From contig JADKGY010000006.1 in assembly GCA_016722045.1 (NCBI GenBank), positions 434,001 to 498,000 on the forward strand: DNA of 64,000 nucleotides, written 5' to 3'. The notes beneath the pieces are model-generated. The model saw only the letters and a program-made list of their open reading frames with translations, searched no databases and was not told where the DNA came from. Source of the DNA: Candidatus Opimibacter skivensis (GTDB taxonomy: Bacteria; Bacteroidota; Bacteroidia; Chitinophagales; Saprospiraceae). The position numbers and the translations under genes were made by a program. Positions 53,729 to 62,710 of this stretch are shown here, piece after piece. Numbering within the stretch: position 1 is the stretch's first letter; each line of letters opens with the position of its first letter.

Positions 53729-54754
53729 TTATTTCACTTTCAGATAGGTATGCGCTAATTGCAGTCCTGCTATTTGTTTTGAAATGAATTCATCGAGTGC
53801 TTCCTGGCTTTCTTTTGCATATTTGAGAAATGCGCTGGCCTGACCGTAGATCGATGGCAATTTCATCTTTTCCATACAATAATAGCCATCCAGAAAATCT
53901 TTTATTCCTCCTGATAAAATAATTTGCCTGCATTTAATATGTGGTCCGTCCTCATTCGTCAACTGATTGATCCATGAAACCATTTGATGTACAGTATGTC
54001 CTATCTGGGCTATGGAACCGTACATTTCCTGGTGATGACTGTTTGAGCGGAGAAGTTCAAGTTTTGAAAAATTAGTGCCTCCATGTGCAGCTAATTCGAT
54101 AGCTTCAATCGGCAGGCTGAGTAAAGCCGAAAGACTTTCCCATCCCATACCTTGACCTACTTCTTTCACGATGACAGGAAAAACAACTTTTGATAATAAA
54201 TGTTGAATCGTTTCTATGGGAGGATTCTGGATTCTATCGCCCTCAGGCTGTAACCATTCCTGCAAAGGATTGACATGAACGATCAGGCCATCTGCACGAA
54301 GTGTGTCTATTAACTTCAGGATATCATCGATCCGGCCGTCTGCTAATAGTTTTTCAACCTGTGCTATTCCCAGATTAGCATAAAGAGGTAATTCAGGACC
54401 AATGATTTCTCTGACATCAAAATCTTTCAGCCGGTTATGATTATCCAGAAGAGGTCGACACGAGCCAAGGCCCATGCCAAGACCGAATTTTGCACAAGAT
54501 GTTGCCAGTCTTTGATTGATCTTCAGCGCCATTTCGGTGCCTCCGGTCATGCTGCTGACCCAAAGTGGTGCTCCAAGTTTCTTGCCCAGAAAAGAGATGC
54601 TGAGATCTAAATCAGGCTTAGGATGTGCTGCAAGCATCGGCTCATACCTGAACCTGGTATCCGTGCCAAGATTACCCATATCAGCATCAAAAGCCAATTC
54701 AATATGATCCTGCTTCCGGTCTTTATCCCCAGTCTTAAACTTCTTTTCCTCCAT
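53729..54754 (-). CDS. fni: Type 2 isopentenyl-diphosphate delta-isomerase
   Basis: An FMN-dependent isomerase converting IPP to DMAPP. In 341 residues: SSMTGGTEMALKINQRLA, GLGMGLGSCRPLL, DGLIVHVNPLQEWLQPEGD, VIVKEVGQGM, AIELAAHGGTNFSKLE and IILSGGIKDFLDG. This is the family order. A TACCTTTG -7 box (54762-54769) lies seven bases before the ATG, which would give a leaderless mRNA; no clear TTTG is seen at the right distance. It leads the operon with HMG-CoA reductase. Mevalonate kinases are not in the window. Confidence 0.95.
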   Translation of the reverse strand: MEEKKFKTGDKDRKQDHIELAFDADMGNLGTDTRFRYEPMLAAHPKPDLDLSISFLGKKLGAPLWVSSMTGGTEMALKINQRLATSCAKFGLGMGLGSCRPLLDNHNRLKDFDVREIIGPELPLYANLGIAQVEKLLADGRIDDILKLIDTLRADGLIVHVNPLQEWLQPEGDRIQNPPIETIQHLLSKVVFPVIVKEVGQGMGWESLSALLSLPIEAIELAAHGGTNFSKLELLRSNSHHQEMYGSIAQIGHTVHQMVSWINQLTNEDGPHIKCRQIILSGGIKDFLDGYYCMEKMKLPSIYGQASAFLKYAKESQEALDEFISKQIAGLQLAHTYLKVK

Positions 54755-54790
54755 TGGGGGGCAAAGGTATGGACTTTGCGGAAGAGCTAC

Positions 54791-54985
54791 CGTTTGCCCC
54801 TAAATCTCCTAAAGGGGACTTTTTGAAAAATCATTTTTCAATTGGTGAAAAACGTTAAAGGGTTTGTAAAAAGAAGAGATTATGTCGAGAGACACATAAG
54901 TGCCCTTTAGGGGATTTAGGGGCCGACTACGCTTAGTTCTCTGACCTAGAACTTCCACCATACTCCATGTTCGAGGTCAGAGACA
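54791..54985. repeat. Dispersed repeats around 54.8-55.0 kb
   Basis: A direct CCCCTAAATCTCC copy (54791-54823) and an inverted copy (54902-54923) flank a plain AT-rich stretch. An inverted repeat of the TCTCTGACCT/AGGTCAGAGA type follows (14 of 15 bases paired, about 54938-54980), related to 48345-48377. No gene is visible between fni and the palindrome. Confidence 0.75.
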
Positions 54986-55021
54986 GTCGAACGTCTCCTT
55001 GTCAGGTGAAAAAGAACCCAA

Positions 55022-55075
55022 AATTTTTTTAAGAGTACGGACAGGTCGCGACCTGTCCGTACTCTTAAAAAAATT
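55022..55075. repeat. Perfect 54-bp palindrome
   Basis: Two 27-base arms match exactly with no spacer (centre TCGCGA; outer arms AATTTTTTTAAGAGTACGG and its complement). The outer end is A-rich after the stem rather than T-rich, so it is not a standard terminator in either direction. It lies 23 bases after the stop of the secreted-protein gene at 55098. Confidence 0.9.
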
Positions 55076-55097
55076 AAACGGTGAATCCAGATTCCGA

Positions 55098-55544
55098 TTA
55101 ATTTCTCTTGAAGATATATCTCGTCGTAAATATCCCTTCACCATCCGTAGTACCACCATCACTCTCTACACCTGAAGTCACGAATGCAAGTGTCCAACCG
55201 GCCTCTGACATTTCATTCAGCTTGGCAGAAACAATGGCATCATTGGAGGCAATATTCTGAAAGTTGATCCCACCAAGGCTGTAAAAATTCAACAACTTTG
55301 TTTCATCAAAATTGTCAATTTTCAAATCCTTACGCTTGACAGAGTTCATATTACTCGTTTTACCATCCGTACGGGTAGTTGTAAAATTGGCTGTGTTAAG
55401 ATCTTCCTTGTTAGAGATCATCCGTGAGCGGCCAAGACCTGCAGGAATAATAGATTCAATCGTAGTCACTACTGCATATTGAGTCTGTGCAGTCACCTGG
55501 AAAGCACAGAGCAAGGAGAACAGGAATAGAATAGAAGTTTTCAT
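55098..55544 (-). CDS. Small secreted protein of unknown function
   Basis: A 148-residue protein with a clear signal peptide (MKTSILFLFSLLCAFQVTAQ, cut after AQ). The mature part has a Tyr-led strand start (TQYAVVTTIESIIPAG), a basic polar middle (NSVKRKDLKIDNFDETKLLNFYSLGG) and the ending WTLAFVTSGVESDGGTTDGEGIFTTRYIFKR, which looks like a repeated beta-alpha unit with a conserved Trp. No family recognised. Confidence 0.75.
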   Translation of the reverse strand: MKTSILFLFSLLCAFQVTAQTQYAVVTTIESIIPAGLGRSRMISNKEDLNTANFTTTRTDGKTSNMNSVKRKDLKIDNFDETKLLNFYSLGGINFQNIASNDAIVSAKLNEMSEAGWTLAFVTSGVESDGGTTDGEGIFTTRYIFKRN

Positions 55545-55654
55545 AATTGATTTTTTATTTTAACGCAAAGCTAAGCGAGGCTTTCATGTCCCGCAAATTT
55601 TTAAATGAAGTTTAAATCAGAGGTTACTGTACTGTTAAAAATCAGGGCACGATT

Positions 55655-55849
55655 ACCCCTAAATCCCTTAAAGGGGACCTTTCTCGTTACAAAAAAAATC
55701 AAATTGATAATTTTTAATACTTGGTTAAAAATTGATAAAATCTTATTTAGTATTCAAAAAAATTATTGATAAGGAATATGATCCCCGGTTGCTGAGCTGC
55801 CGCCATAGGTTGAGAGACAGCTGGTCGAAGTATTAGGGGATTTAGGGGA
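55655..55849. repeat. CCCCTAAATCCC copies and TTGCTGAGCTG element
   Basis: The gap between the secreted-protein gene and the hydrolase (55545-55855) holds a direct CCCCTAAATCCC copy (55655-55682) and an inverted one (55831-55849). TTGCTGAGCTGCC...GTCGAAGTATTAGGGGA (55788-55840) resembles 38052-38106. The middle is AT-rich and holds nothing else. Confidence 0.75.
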
Positions 55850-55855
55850 AAATGG

Positions 55856-56641
55856 CTAACTATTCAGAATCCGATAAAGCGCCTTATGATAAGACTCAAA
55901 CGCAGGTAGATTATTATGCCTCCCTCCTTTGATCGTAATTAACGTCGCCCGATCCGGAATTAATTTTTGCAGTCGCACGCCTTGTTCGTAGGAAATTAAA
56001 AAATCTTTATCCCCATGAATAATATACACATGGCATTTCACTTTCTGCAAATATTGCCATGTCGGAATTTTATATTTTAAAATCCACTTTAACGGAAGCC
56101 ACCAGGCGAAACGACTGATCTGATATTGAAAACTATAGTAAGGAGAATCAAGGATTAATAACTTAGGATCATTCCAGGCTGCTACTCTCGCTGCAAATCC
56201 GGTACCCAACGAACGTCCTAGCACAACAATCTTTTTCTGATCATATTGCTGATTCAGCCAATTGTAGATATACTCCGTGTCGCTGTAAATGATATGTTCT
56301 GATCTGTGTCCCCTGCTCTTTCCAAAACCTCTATAATCCATCATAAAAAAATCATACCCTTTCCCTACATAATCTTTTGCAAATTTCCCCCAGCCTTTTA
56401 TGCTGCGACTATTTCCTTTTAAAAAATAAACGACACCCAGGCTGTTTGGTACTTTAAACCAAATGGCATTGATACGCCCTCCATCGGGAAGATCGAATTG
56501 TTTTTCTTCGAATGGAAATGAATATTGATATTTAAAATCAGATGGTAAAAGTTCAGGACGAAAGAAAAAGAAATCCTGCAGGAAGTAAAAGATGAAGACA
56601 ATAAATGCATAACTGATACACAAGACGATCAGGAAAGTCAT
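55856..56641 (-). CDS. Membrane-anchored alpha/beta hydrolase
   Basis: A 261-residue hydrolase. One N-terminal membrane helix (residues ~1-24) precedes the alpha/beta fold: DYRGFGKSRG, the nucleophile elbow VVLGRSLGTGFAARVA (GxSxG), IHGDKDFLISYEQG (acid) and KGGRHNNLPAF (His). This is the BAHD-like esterase/BEM46 family layout. Substrate unknown. Its start overlaps the hpt stop (ATGA), so it is the last gene of a three-gene operon. Confidence 0.9.
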   Translation of the reverse strand: MTFLIVLCISYAFIVFIFYFLQDFFFFRPELLPSDFKYQYSFPFEEKQFDLPDGGRINAIWFKVPNSLGVVYFLKGNSRSIKGWGKFAKDYVGKGYDFFMMDYRGFGKSRGHRSEHIIYSDTEYIYNWLNQQYDQKKIVVLGRSLGTGFAARVAAWNDPKLLILDSPYYSFQYQISRFAWWLPLKWILKYKIPTWQYLQKVKCHVYIIHGDKDFLISYEQGVRLQKLIPDRATLITIKGGRHNNLPAFESYHKALYRILNS

Positions 56642-57177
56642 ATATCTTTTTTCTTGTAGATCGATCCGAGATCCCGTCCGATACCATTATAATCAAGTCC
56701 ATAGCCGACCACAAATTCATTCGGAATCTCCATGCCCTGGTATTTTATGACATCAGGATACTTGTAGGCAATTGGCTTTATCAGAAGGCAGGCGATCTCC
56801 ACCGATGCAGGATTTTGACTTTTAATTTTGTGATTGAGATGATGCAGCGTATGTCCTGTATCCACGATGTCTTCGATGATCAAGACATCCTGACCTTCAA
56901 GCGGCATATTCCACAGAAAATGTTCCCCTAGCTTTCCGGTGGATTCTGTTCCTGAATAAGAACTGACTTTGACAAAATCAAGTCGCAGTGGAATGGACAG
57001 TTGCCTCACAAGATCAGCTGCAAAAATGAATGCACCGTTCAGAACTATTAACAATATAGGATTTCGGTCCTTATAGTCTTTGTCAATTTTGACGGAGAGA
57101 GCCATGACCACCTTTTCAATTTCTGCTTCAGAAATAAAAGGCTCGAATGTGAGATTGTGTAGTTGGACATCTTTCAT
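56638..57177 (-). CDS. hpt: Hypoxanthine phosphoribosyltransferase
   Basis: Salvages hypoxanthine and guanine with PRPP. In 179 residues the PRPP motif VLIIEDIVDTGHTLHHL is exact. The metal/base loop is in NPILLIVLNGAFIFAADLVRQL, KVSSYSGTESTG is the flexible loop, and FVVGYGLDYNGIGRDLGSIY closes the base pocket. The start and stop overlap the peptidase and hydrolase genes by four bases each, so all three are translationally coupled, although the three functions have no obvious common pathway. Confidence 0.94.
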   Translation of the reverse strand: MKDVQLHNLTFEPFISEAEIEKVVMALSVKIDKDYKDRNPILLIVLNGAFIFAADLVRQLSIPLRLDFVKVSSYSGTESTGKLGEHFLWNMPLEGQDVLIIEDIVDTGHTLHHLNHKIKSQNPASVEIACLLIKPIAYKYPDVIKYQGMEIPNEFVVGYGLDYNGIGRDLGSIYKKKDI

Positions 57178-58562
57178 TTCCCTATACCATTTTGATCCAC
57201 TAGATAAATAAAAGAAGTGATAGCAGCAGCTCCGGATTCAAGTTCATGCGGATGAACGTTTTCAAGGACATCATTGGCAGAGTGATGATAATCAAAATAT
57301 CGGGAGCTATCGGGACGTAAACCAATCAACAATCCTGTCTTTGGCTTAAGCGCACTGATATCCGCTCCGCCTCCTCCTGATTCAATGCGGACATAATACG
57401 GTTCTAGCGCCTTCATATATGTCTTCATGTAGGTTATGTGCTGATCCACCAGGCTATCGGCACCCATCGTGCACCCAAATGCCTGAGGTGTAGCACCACC
57501 TGCATCAGTCTCGATCGCCACGAGATGAAACTGATTATTTTTAATGGCCTCTTCTGCATATTTCTTTCCACCACGCAATCCATTCTCTTCATTCATAAAA
57601 AGGACACAACGAATGGTATGACGAGGCTTGTATCCATTCTGCACAAGGCGATACAATGCTTCCATCGACTGCACTACGCCTGCACCATCATCATGGGCGC
57701 CTTCTCCGATATCCCATGAATCAAGATGTCCCCCTACAAGTATTATAGTATCCGGTGAAACTGAACCTTTGATTTCTCCGATTACATTATACGAGAGCAC
57801 TGAGTCAAGCATCTCACATGTGGTGCGTATAAATACTGTTGTCGGGCCCAGTGAAATCGATTTGCTAAGTTGCTCCGCATCATTTGTACTCACGGCAACA
57901 GACGGAATATTTTTTACCGTCTCCGAAAGATGGGTTGCACCAGTGTGCGGAAAATCGTCAAGCCGCGGACATAGTGATCTTACAACAGCAGCTACTGCGC
58001 CTTTTTCCGCGGCTACGACCGGGCCATTTCCACGCTGATCTCCAGCGCCACCATAAGCTGCGAAGGTGTTCATCAATCCGCTATCCATAGGCCGGTTGAA
58101 AAACACAATTTTCCCTTTGACATCATCATCAGGCATGGATTTTAATTGCTCAAGTGATTTCACTTCGATCACTTGCGCTCGTACTCCGCTATTCCCCGTT
58201 CCCGGCGAATTGCCCAGTGCCAGGGCATTTAAGGAAACAGCACCTGACTCGGTTGAAATCATGATCACCTGTTCATTGTCCCCCCTGACCCAATGTGGAA
58301 CTTTTACTTCCTGAAGCCACACTTTGTCAAATCCGCAAGTATCCATCACTTGCTTTGCCCATTCCACAGCCCGGGCAGCCTGAGGGGAACCGCTGACCCT
58401 GTGGCCAATATCTTTTGTCAATGTGGTTAACCACTTATACGCTTTTTGTTCGGTATAAGAATTTCTATAGATGTTCTTAATGTACAAGGCCGTTGAATCC
58501 GAAGGAACCTGAGTATGGGCCAAGAACGGGACAAAAAGGATGATAGGGAGAATATGCCGCAT
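57174..58562 (-). CDS. M28-family zinc aminopeptidase (exported)
   Basis: A 462-residue exported peptidase. From the chosen Met (MRHILPIILFVPFLAHTQ) there is a signal peptide and then the M28 zinc ligands: GGHLDSWDIGEGAHDDGAG (His, Asp bridging), LFMNEENGLRGGKKYAEE (Glu pair), ETDAGG (Asp) and YFDYHHSANDVLENV (His). A PA insert lies between (residues ~130-250). It resembles carboxypeptidase Q-type enzymes. I reject the upstream Met because its 24 extra residues come from a CAATAGGCAATTGGC repeat. It leads the operon with hpt and the hydrolase. Confidence 0.9.
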   Translation of the reverse strand: MRHILPIILFVPFLAHTQVPSDSTALYIKNIYRNSYTEQKAYKWLTTLTKDIGHRVSGSPQAARAVEWAKQVMDTCGFDKVWLQEVKVPHWVRGDNEQVIMISTESGAVSLNALALGNSPGTGNSGVRAQVIEVKSLEQLKSMPDDDVKGKIVFFNRPMDSGLMNTFAAYGGAGDQRGNGPVVAAEKGAVAAVVRSLCPRLDDFPHTGATHLSETVKNIPSVAVSTNDAEQLSKSISLGPTTVFIRTTCEMLDSVLSYNVIGEIKGSVSPDTIILVGGHLDSWDIGEGAHDDGAGVVQSMEALYRLVQNGYKPRHTIRCVLFMNEENGLRGGKKYAEEAIKNNQFHLVAIETDAGGATPQAFGCTMGADSLVDQHITYMKTYMKALEPYYVRIESGGGGADISALKPKTGLLIGLRPDSSRYFDYHHSANDVLENVHPHELESGAAAITSFIYLVDQNGIGK

Positions 58563-58565
58563 GGA

Positions 58566-58640
58566 GTAAATATATGAATAGGCAATGGACAATAGGCAAT
58601 TGGCAATAAGCAAAAGACAATAAGCAATAAGCAAAAGTCA
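58566..58640. repeat. AATAGGCAATTGGCAATAAGC tandem repeat
   Basis: Units of about 9-10 bases (CAATAGGCAAT, CAATAAGCAA) sit just ahead of the peptidase gene. If translated on the minus strand they give a run of LLLIAYC-like residues, which explains the false long N-terminus. The same unit is seen at 30988-31010. Confidence 0.8.
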
Positions 58641-58721
58641 GTTATTGATGGAAAAGCAAACTATGGCCTATTGTCCATGGTCAATGGTCCATAATTTAAA
58701 TTGATTCTAAATAAAATTAGC

Positions 58722-58755
58722 TTTGCATACAGTGATAACCGCATTGGTAGCTTTG
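58722..58755 (+). promoter_or_regulatory. Candidate sdhCAB promoter
   Basis: TTTG (58722-58725), 22 bases, then TAGCTTTG (58748-58755). The spacing is at the upper end of the usual range. The sdhC ATG lies 70 bases downstream, giving a leader of about 63 bases. An overlapping TAGCTTTG at 58718-58725 makes alternative placement possible. Confidence 0.4.
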
Positions 58756-58825
58756 CTTGTAACTTCAGAGAACAAAAAGTAAAAAGCAGCTCTTCCCTGA
58801 GGCATTTAAACTCATTCCCCGGATT

Positions 58826-59512
58826 ATGAAGTGGATTACTAAATTACTTACCTCCTCTCTCGGTCAGAAGTTGATCATGAGCCTTACAGGCATCTTCCTG
58901 ATCCTTTTTTTGATCGTGCATCTCGTCGGGAATCTCCAGCTCCTGGCCCACGACAATGGCGAATCTTTCAATATCTATGCGGCTTTCATGTCACATAATC
59001 CCTTTATAAGAGTCATTTCTATTGGCTTGTATGCATTCATTCTGCTGCATTCTATTCAGGGGATAGCACTCTGGCTTACCAATCGAAAAGCAAAGGGAGG
59101 CCATTCATCCAAAGGGAAAGTCGCCGGAGCGGATTGGTCATCAAGAAACATGGCTCTTCTGGGTGTTCTGATTTTTGCATTCCTGTGTATTCACATGGGT
59201 GATTTCTGGGTCAAAATGAGATTCACAGATTCACTTCCATTAGTCAATTATCCGGGCCATGAAGGCGCAGTAGAAGATATCTTCAGCCGTGTGCATGTCG
59301 CATTTCAGAATATTTGGATCGTAATTATTTACGTAGTGGGTGTGATTGCATTAGCATTTCACCTGGTACATGGATTCCAAAGTGCATTTCAAACGCTGGG
59401 CTTAAATCATAAAAAATATACACCGCTGATCAAAGGAATAGGTTGGCTTTATGCCATACTCTTTCCGCTTGGTTTTGCTATTCTGCCGTTATATCATTAC
59501 TTCAATCTCTGA
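58826..59512 (+). CDS. sdhC: Succinate dehydrogenase cytochrome b subunit
   Basis: A 228-residue membrane anchor with five helices. The His ligands for two haems are seen in FLIVHLVGN, FILLHSIQG, FLCIHMGDF and FHLVHGFQS, typical of the B. subtilis/Wolinella-type single anchor. It passes electrons between the iron-sulfur subunit and quinone. It is the first gene of sdhC-sdhA-sdhB; 48 bases separate it from sdhA. Confidence 0.94.
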   Translation: MKWITKLLTSSLGQKLIMSLTGIFLILFLIVHLVGNLQLLAHDNGESFNIYAAFMSHNPFIRVISIGLYAFILLHSIQGIALWLTNRKAKGGHSSKGKVAGADWSSRNMALLGVLIFAFLCIHMGDFWVKMRFTDSLPLVNYPGHEGAVEDIFSRVHVAFQNIWIVIIYVVGVIALAFHLVHGFQSAFQTLGLNHKKYTPLIKGIGWLYAILFPLGFAILPLYHYFNL

Positions 59513-59560
59513 TCACACATCATCTGATCTGCGTTCAGCACTAACATAGACACATTCATC

Positions 59561-61564
59561 ATGAAAGAATTAGATGGTAAAGTTCCTCCGGGCCCGATGG
59601 CAGAAAAATGGGAACATTATAAATCAACCATTCCACTTGTTTCGCCGAATAATAAAAGAAGACTTGATGTGATCGTTGTCGGCACTGGTCTTGCAGGTGC
59701 ATCAGCTGCGGCTACGTTTGGTGAGCTGGGATATAATGTGAAGTGTTTCACATTCCATGATAGTCCGCGCAGAGCACACAGCATCGCCGCACAGGGTGGT
59801 ATCAATGCCGCTAAAAATTACCAGAATGATGGTGACAGCGTACATCGTCTTTTCTATGATACGATCAAAGGAGGTGATTACAGATCAAGAGAAGGTAACG
59901 TACATCGTCTTGCTGAAGTCAGTACAGCTATTATAGATCAATGCGTCGCTCAAGGTGTTCCTTTTGCAAGAGAATATGGAGGTTTGCTTGAAAACAGGTC
60001 TTTTGGGGGTGTGCAGGTATCAAGAACATTTTATGCACGGGGACAGACCGGGCAACAATTATTGCTTGGTGCTTATCAGGCCTTATCAAGACAAATTTCA
60101 TTAGGTACAGTGGAGATGTTCAATCGTCATGAGATGATGGACATCGTCACGATCGATGGAAAAGCAAGAGGCATCATCGCACGAAACCTCCTCACCGGAA
60201 AACTTGAACGATATGGCGCTCATTGTGTAGTATTGGCTACAGGCGGCTATGGAAATGTATACTACCTGTCTACAAATGCAATGGGCTGTAATGTTTCAGC
60301 TTCATGGCGTGCTGTACGTCGTGGTGCTTACATGGCTAATCCATGTTTTACTCAGATTCATCCGACATGTATTCCGGTATCCGGCGATTATCAAAGTAAA
60401 TTGACATTGATGTCAGAATCACTGCGGAATGATGGTCGCGTCTGGGTCCCCAAAAACAAAGCTGATGTCGAACCTATTCGTTCGCGAAAAATATTACCCT
60501 CAAGTCTGAAAGAAGAAGATCGCGATTATTTTCTCGAACGCCGTTATCCTGCGTTTGGAAATCTTGTTCCCCGTGATGTTGCTTCAAGGGCTGCCAAAAT
60601 GGTGTGTGATGATGGCTTTGGTGTCAATGGAACAGGCCTTGCCGTTTTCCTTGATTTTGATTCCGCGATCATGCGTTATGGAAAATCAGATGCAAATGCC
60701 AAAGGCATGCACGATGCTGATGATGCTACGATCCGCAAATTCGGAGAAGCCAAAGTGGCAGAGCTTTATGGTAATCTCTTTGAGATGTATGAAAAAATCA
60801 CCGGCGAAAATCCATACCAGACGCCGATGATGATTTATCCTGCCATCCATTACACGATGGGTGGGCTTTGGGTGGATTATAATCTTGAAACTAATATTCC
60901 CGGATTGTTTGCTTTAGGTGAATGTAATTTTTCCGATCATGGGGCTAACCGTCTCGGCGCAAGTGCACTGATGCAGGGTTTAGCCGATGGATATTTTGTC
61001 ATCCCCTATACAATCGGGACATTTCTTGCTAATGACATTCGTACGCCTCGTATCGATACAAACCGCGATGAATTTGCAGCTAGTGAAAAATCTGTATATG
61101 ACCGCATGATTCAGATTATGTCCGTTAAAGGCAATCAGTCGGTAGAAAATTTTCACCGGAAACTAGGCCATATCATGTGGAACTATTGCGGTATGGCGCG
61201 AAATGCAGAGGGACTCCAGAAAGCAATCAGTGATGTCCGTGCATTACGTGAGGAGTTTTACAAAGATGTATTTGTTCCCGGCACTGAAAATGAATTCAAT
61301 CCGGAATTGGAAAAAGCATATCGCGTAGCCGATTTTCTGGAGATGGGCGAATTGATCATTCGTGATGCACTCAATCGTAACGAATCCTGCGGTGGCCATT
61401 TCCGTGAGGAATACCAAACCCCTGAAGGCGAAGCATTACGTAACGATGAGGAATATACATACGTTGCGGCATGGGAATGGACGGATACAAAAACTGATCC
61501 GGTGTTGCACAAAGAAGAATTGAAATTTGAAGCTGTGGAATTGAAGACGAGAAGCTACAAATAG
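59561..61564 (+). CDS. sdhA: Succinate dehydrogenase flavoprotein subunit
   Basis: A 667-residue subunit that oxidises succinate at covalently bound FAD. Seen: VIVVGTGLAGASAAATFGELG (Rossmann), AHSIAAQGGINAAKNYQNDGDS with the FAD-linked His, VLATGGYGNVYYLS, and IHPTCIP with the dicarboxylate pocket. FALGECNFSDHGANRLGASALMQGLADG is in the C-terminal third, with the substrate Arg in FHRKLGHIMWNYCGMAR. Length is normal for the Bacteroidota form. It is separated from sdhB by 175 bases of tandem repeats. Confidence 0.97.
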   Translation: MKELDGKVPPGPMAEKWEHYKSTIPLVSPNNKRRLDVIVVGTGLAGASAAATFGELGYNVKCFTFHDSPRRAHSIAAQGGINAAKNYQNDGDSVHRLFYDTIKGGDYRSREGNVHRLAEVSTAIIDQCVAQGVPFAREYGGLLENRSFGGVQVSRTFYARGQTGQQLLLGAYQALSRQISLGTVEMFNRHEMMDIVTIDGKARGIIARNLLTGKLERYGAHCVVLATGGYGNVYYLSTNAMGCNVSASWRAVRRGAYMANPCFTQIHPTCIPVSGDYQSKLTLMSESLRNDGRVWVPKNKADVEPIRSRKILPSSLKEEDRDYFLERRYPAFGNLVPRDVASRAAKMVCDDGFGVNGTGLAVFLDFDSAIMRYGKSDANAKGMHDADDATIRKFGEAKVAELYGNLFEMYEKITGENPYQTPMMIYPAIHYTMGGLWVDYNLETNIPGLFALGECNFSDHGANRLGASALMQGLADGYFVIPYTIGTFLANDIRTPRIDTNRDEFAASEKSVYDRMIQIMSVKGNQSVENFHRKLGHIMWNYCGMARNAEGLQKAISDVRALREEFYKDVFVPGTENEFNPELEKAYRVADFLEMGELIIRDALNRNESCGGHFREEYQTPEGEALRNDEEYTYVAAWEWTDTKTDPVLHKEELKFEAVELKTRSYK

Positions 61565-61700
61565 CAGGGAGCAGGGAGCAGGGAGCAGGGAGCAGGGAGC
61601 AGGGAGTAACGAGTAACGAGTAACGAATAACGAATAACGAATAACGAATAAAGAGTAACGAGTAACGAATAAAGAGCAATAATTAATTCAAGTATGGCAA
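61565..61700. repeat. AGCAGGG and GAGTAAC repeats between sdhA and sdhB
   Basis: Five copies of GGGAGCA (61567-61605) run into about ten copies of GAGTAAC/GAATAAC (61605-61675). The same units occur at 29753-29820 and 37925-38160. They split an otherwise compact operon. Confidence 0.85.
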
Positions 61701-61739
61701 TTAGCCCCGGAGGGGCTTCAGGTTGGTAAAACAAAAAGC

Positions 61740-62483
61740 ATGAAACTTACACTACATATCTGGCGTCAGAGATCTTCGAAAGAAAAAGGTTCTTTTGAAA
61801 CGTATGCTGTTACAGCTAATGAACACATGTCATTTCTGGAAATGCTTGACGTGCTCAACCAGGAATTGATTGAGGCCAAAAAAGAACCTGTGGCATTCGA
61901 ACATGATTGTCGCGAGGGAATTTGTGGCGCGTGTAGTATGGTGATCAATGGTCGCCCCCATGGTCCGGTGAAAGGTACGACAACATGCCAGGTGCATATG
62001 CGTCATTACAAAGACGGAGATCACATCTGGATCGAGCCATTTCGCGCTCAATCTTTTCCGGTCATCCGTGACCTTGTGGTGGATCGTTCATCATTTGACA
62101 GGATCATTCAGTCTGGTGGATTCATATCTGTCAATACAGGCCAGGCTGTCGACGCCAATTCGATCCCAATTGAAAAAGATCAGGCCGGTGAAGCCATGGA
62201 TGCTGCATCCTGCATAGGTTGTGGTGCTTGCGTAGCTGCTTGTCCAAATGGTAGTGCGATGTTATTCACTGCTGCAAAAGTTTCACATCTCGCCTTAATG
62301 CCTCAGGGCGCCATTGAAAATGAACGCCGTGTCCAGGCCATGGTGGAACAAATGGACAAAGAAGGCTTTGGCAAATGTTCAAATACCTATGCTTGTGAAG
62401 CCGAATGTCCAAAGGAAATATCTGTCTTGCATATCGCACGACTGAACAGGTCTTACTTTAAAAGCATGCTCACAAGCAAGTAA
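61740..62483 (+). CDS. sdhB: Succinate dehydrogenase iron-sulfur subunit
   Basis: A 247-residue subunit carrying three iron-sulfur clusters. The 2Fe-2S motif is HDCREGICGACSMVING with the distal TTCQ. The 4Fe-4S and 3Fe-4S motifs are ASCIGCGACVAACPNGSAM and the ANTYACEAECPKEI segment. It links the flavoprotein to the haem anchor. It is the last recognisable gene of the operon. Confidence 0.96.
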   Translation: MKLTLHIWRQRSSKEKGSFETYAVTANEHMSFLEMLDVLNQELIEAKKEPVAFEHDCREGICGACSMVINGRPHGPVKGTTTCQVHMRHYKDGDHIWIEPFRAQSFPVIRDLVVDRSSFDRIIQSGGFISVNTGQAVDANSIPIEKDQAGEAMDAASCIGCGACVAACPNGSAMLFTAAKVSHLALMPQGAIENERRVQAMVEQMDKEGFGKCSNTYACEAECPKEISVLHIARLNRSYFKSMLTSK

Positions 62484-62540
62484 TCGGTATTCGGTAATCA
62501 GTATTCAGTATGTCAGTATACAGTAAGCGGTTTTTATTAT

Positions 62541-62640
62541 CGCTATTTGAAGCTTCCTAACTTCAAATCAATATATCTCATCTCCTTCCACTATGAAATC
62601 TTCTATAAGCAGGCTGCGCCTGCCTCTCGAAATCATCCCC
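62541..62640. repeat. TTTGAAG...CTTCAAATCAATAT hairpin repeat with GCAGGCTGCGCCTGC, copy 1
   Basis: A short hairpin (TTTGAAG/CTTCAAA) is followed by TCAATATATCTC and then a second hairpin GCAGGCTGCGCCTGC. The same two-part unit reappears at 62960-63130. The gap 62484-62710 also begins with a CAGTATTCAGTATGTCAGT repeat and holds no gene. Confidence 0.75.
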
Positions 62641-62710
62641 AAGTCTTGATTTATAATTATGCAATTCCTTCTCTTCCTGCATCATAGTTCCAAACTAAAC
62701 TATCCTCATC

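Noticed and set aside
55022..55075. Bidirectional transcription terminator
   Set aside because: Neither strand has a T-run after the stem; the A-rich end is within the stem itself.
58563..58634. A longer N-terminus for the M28 peptidase
   Set aside because: The extra residues (LLLIAYC-like) are translated repeat sequence, and the real signal peptide begins at the next Met.
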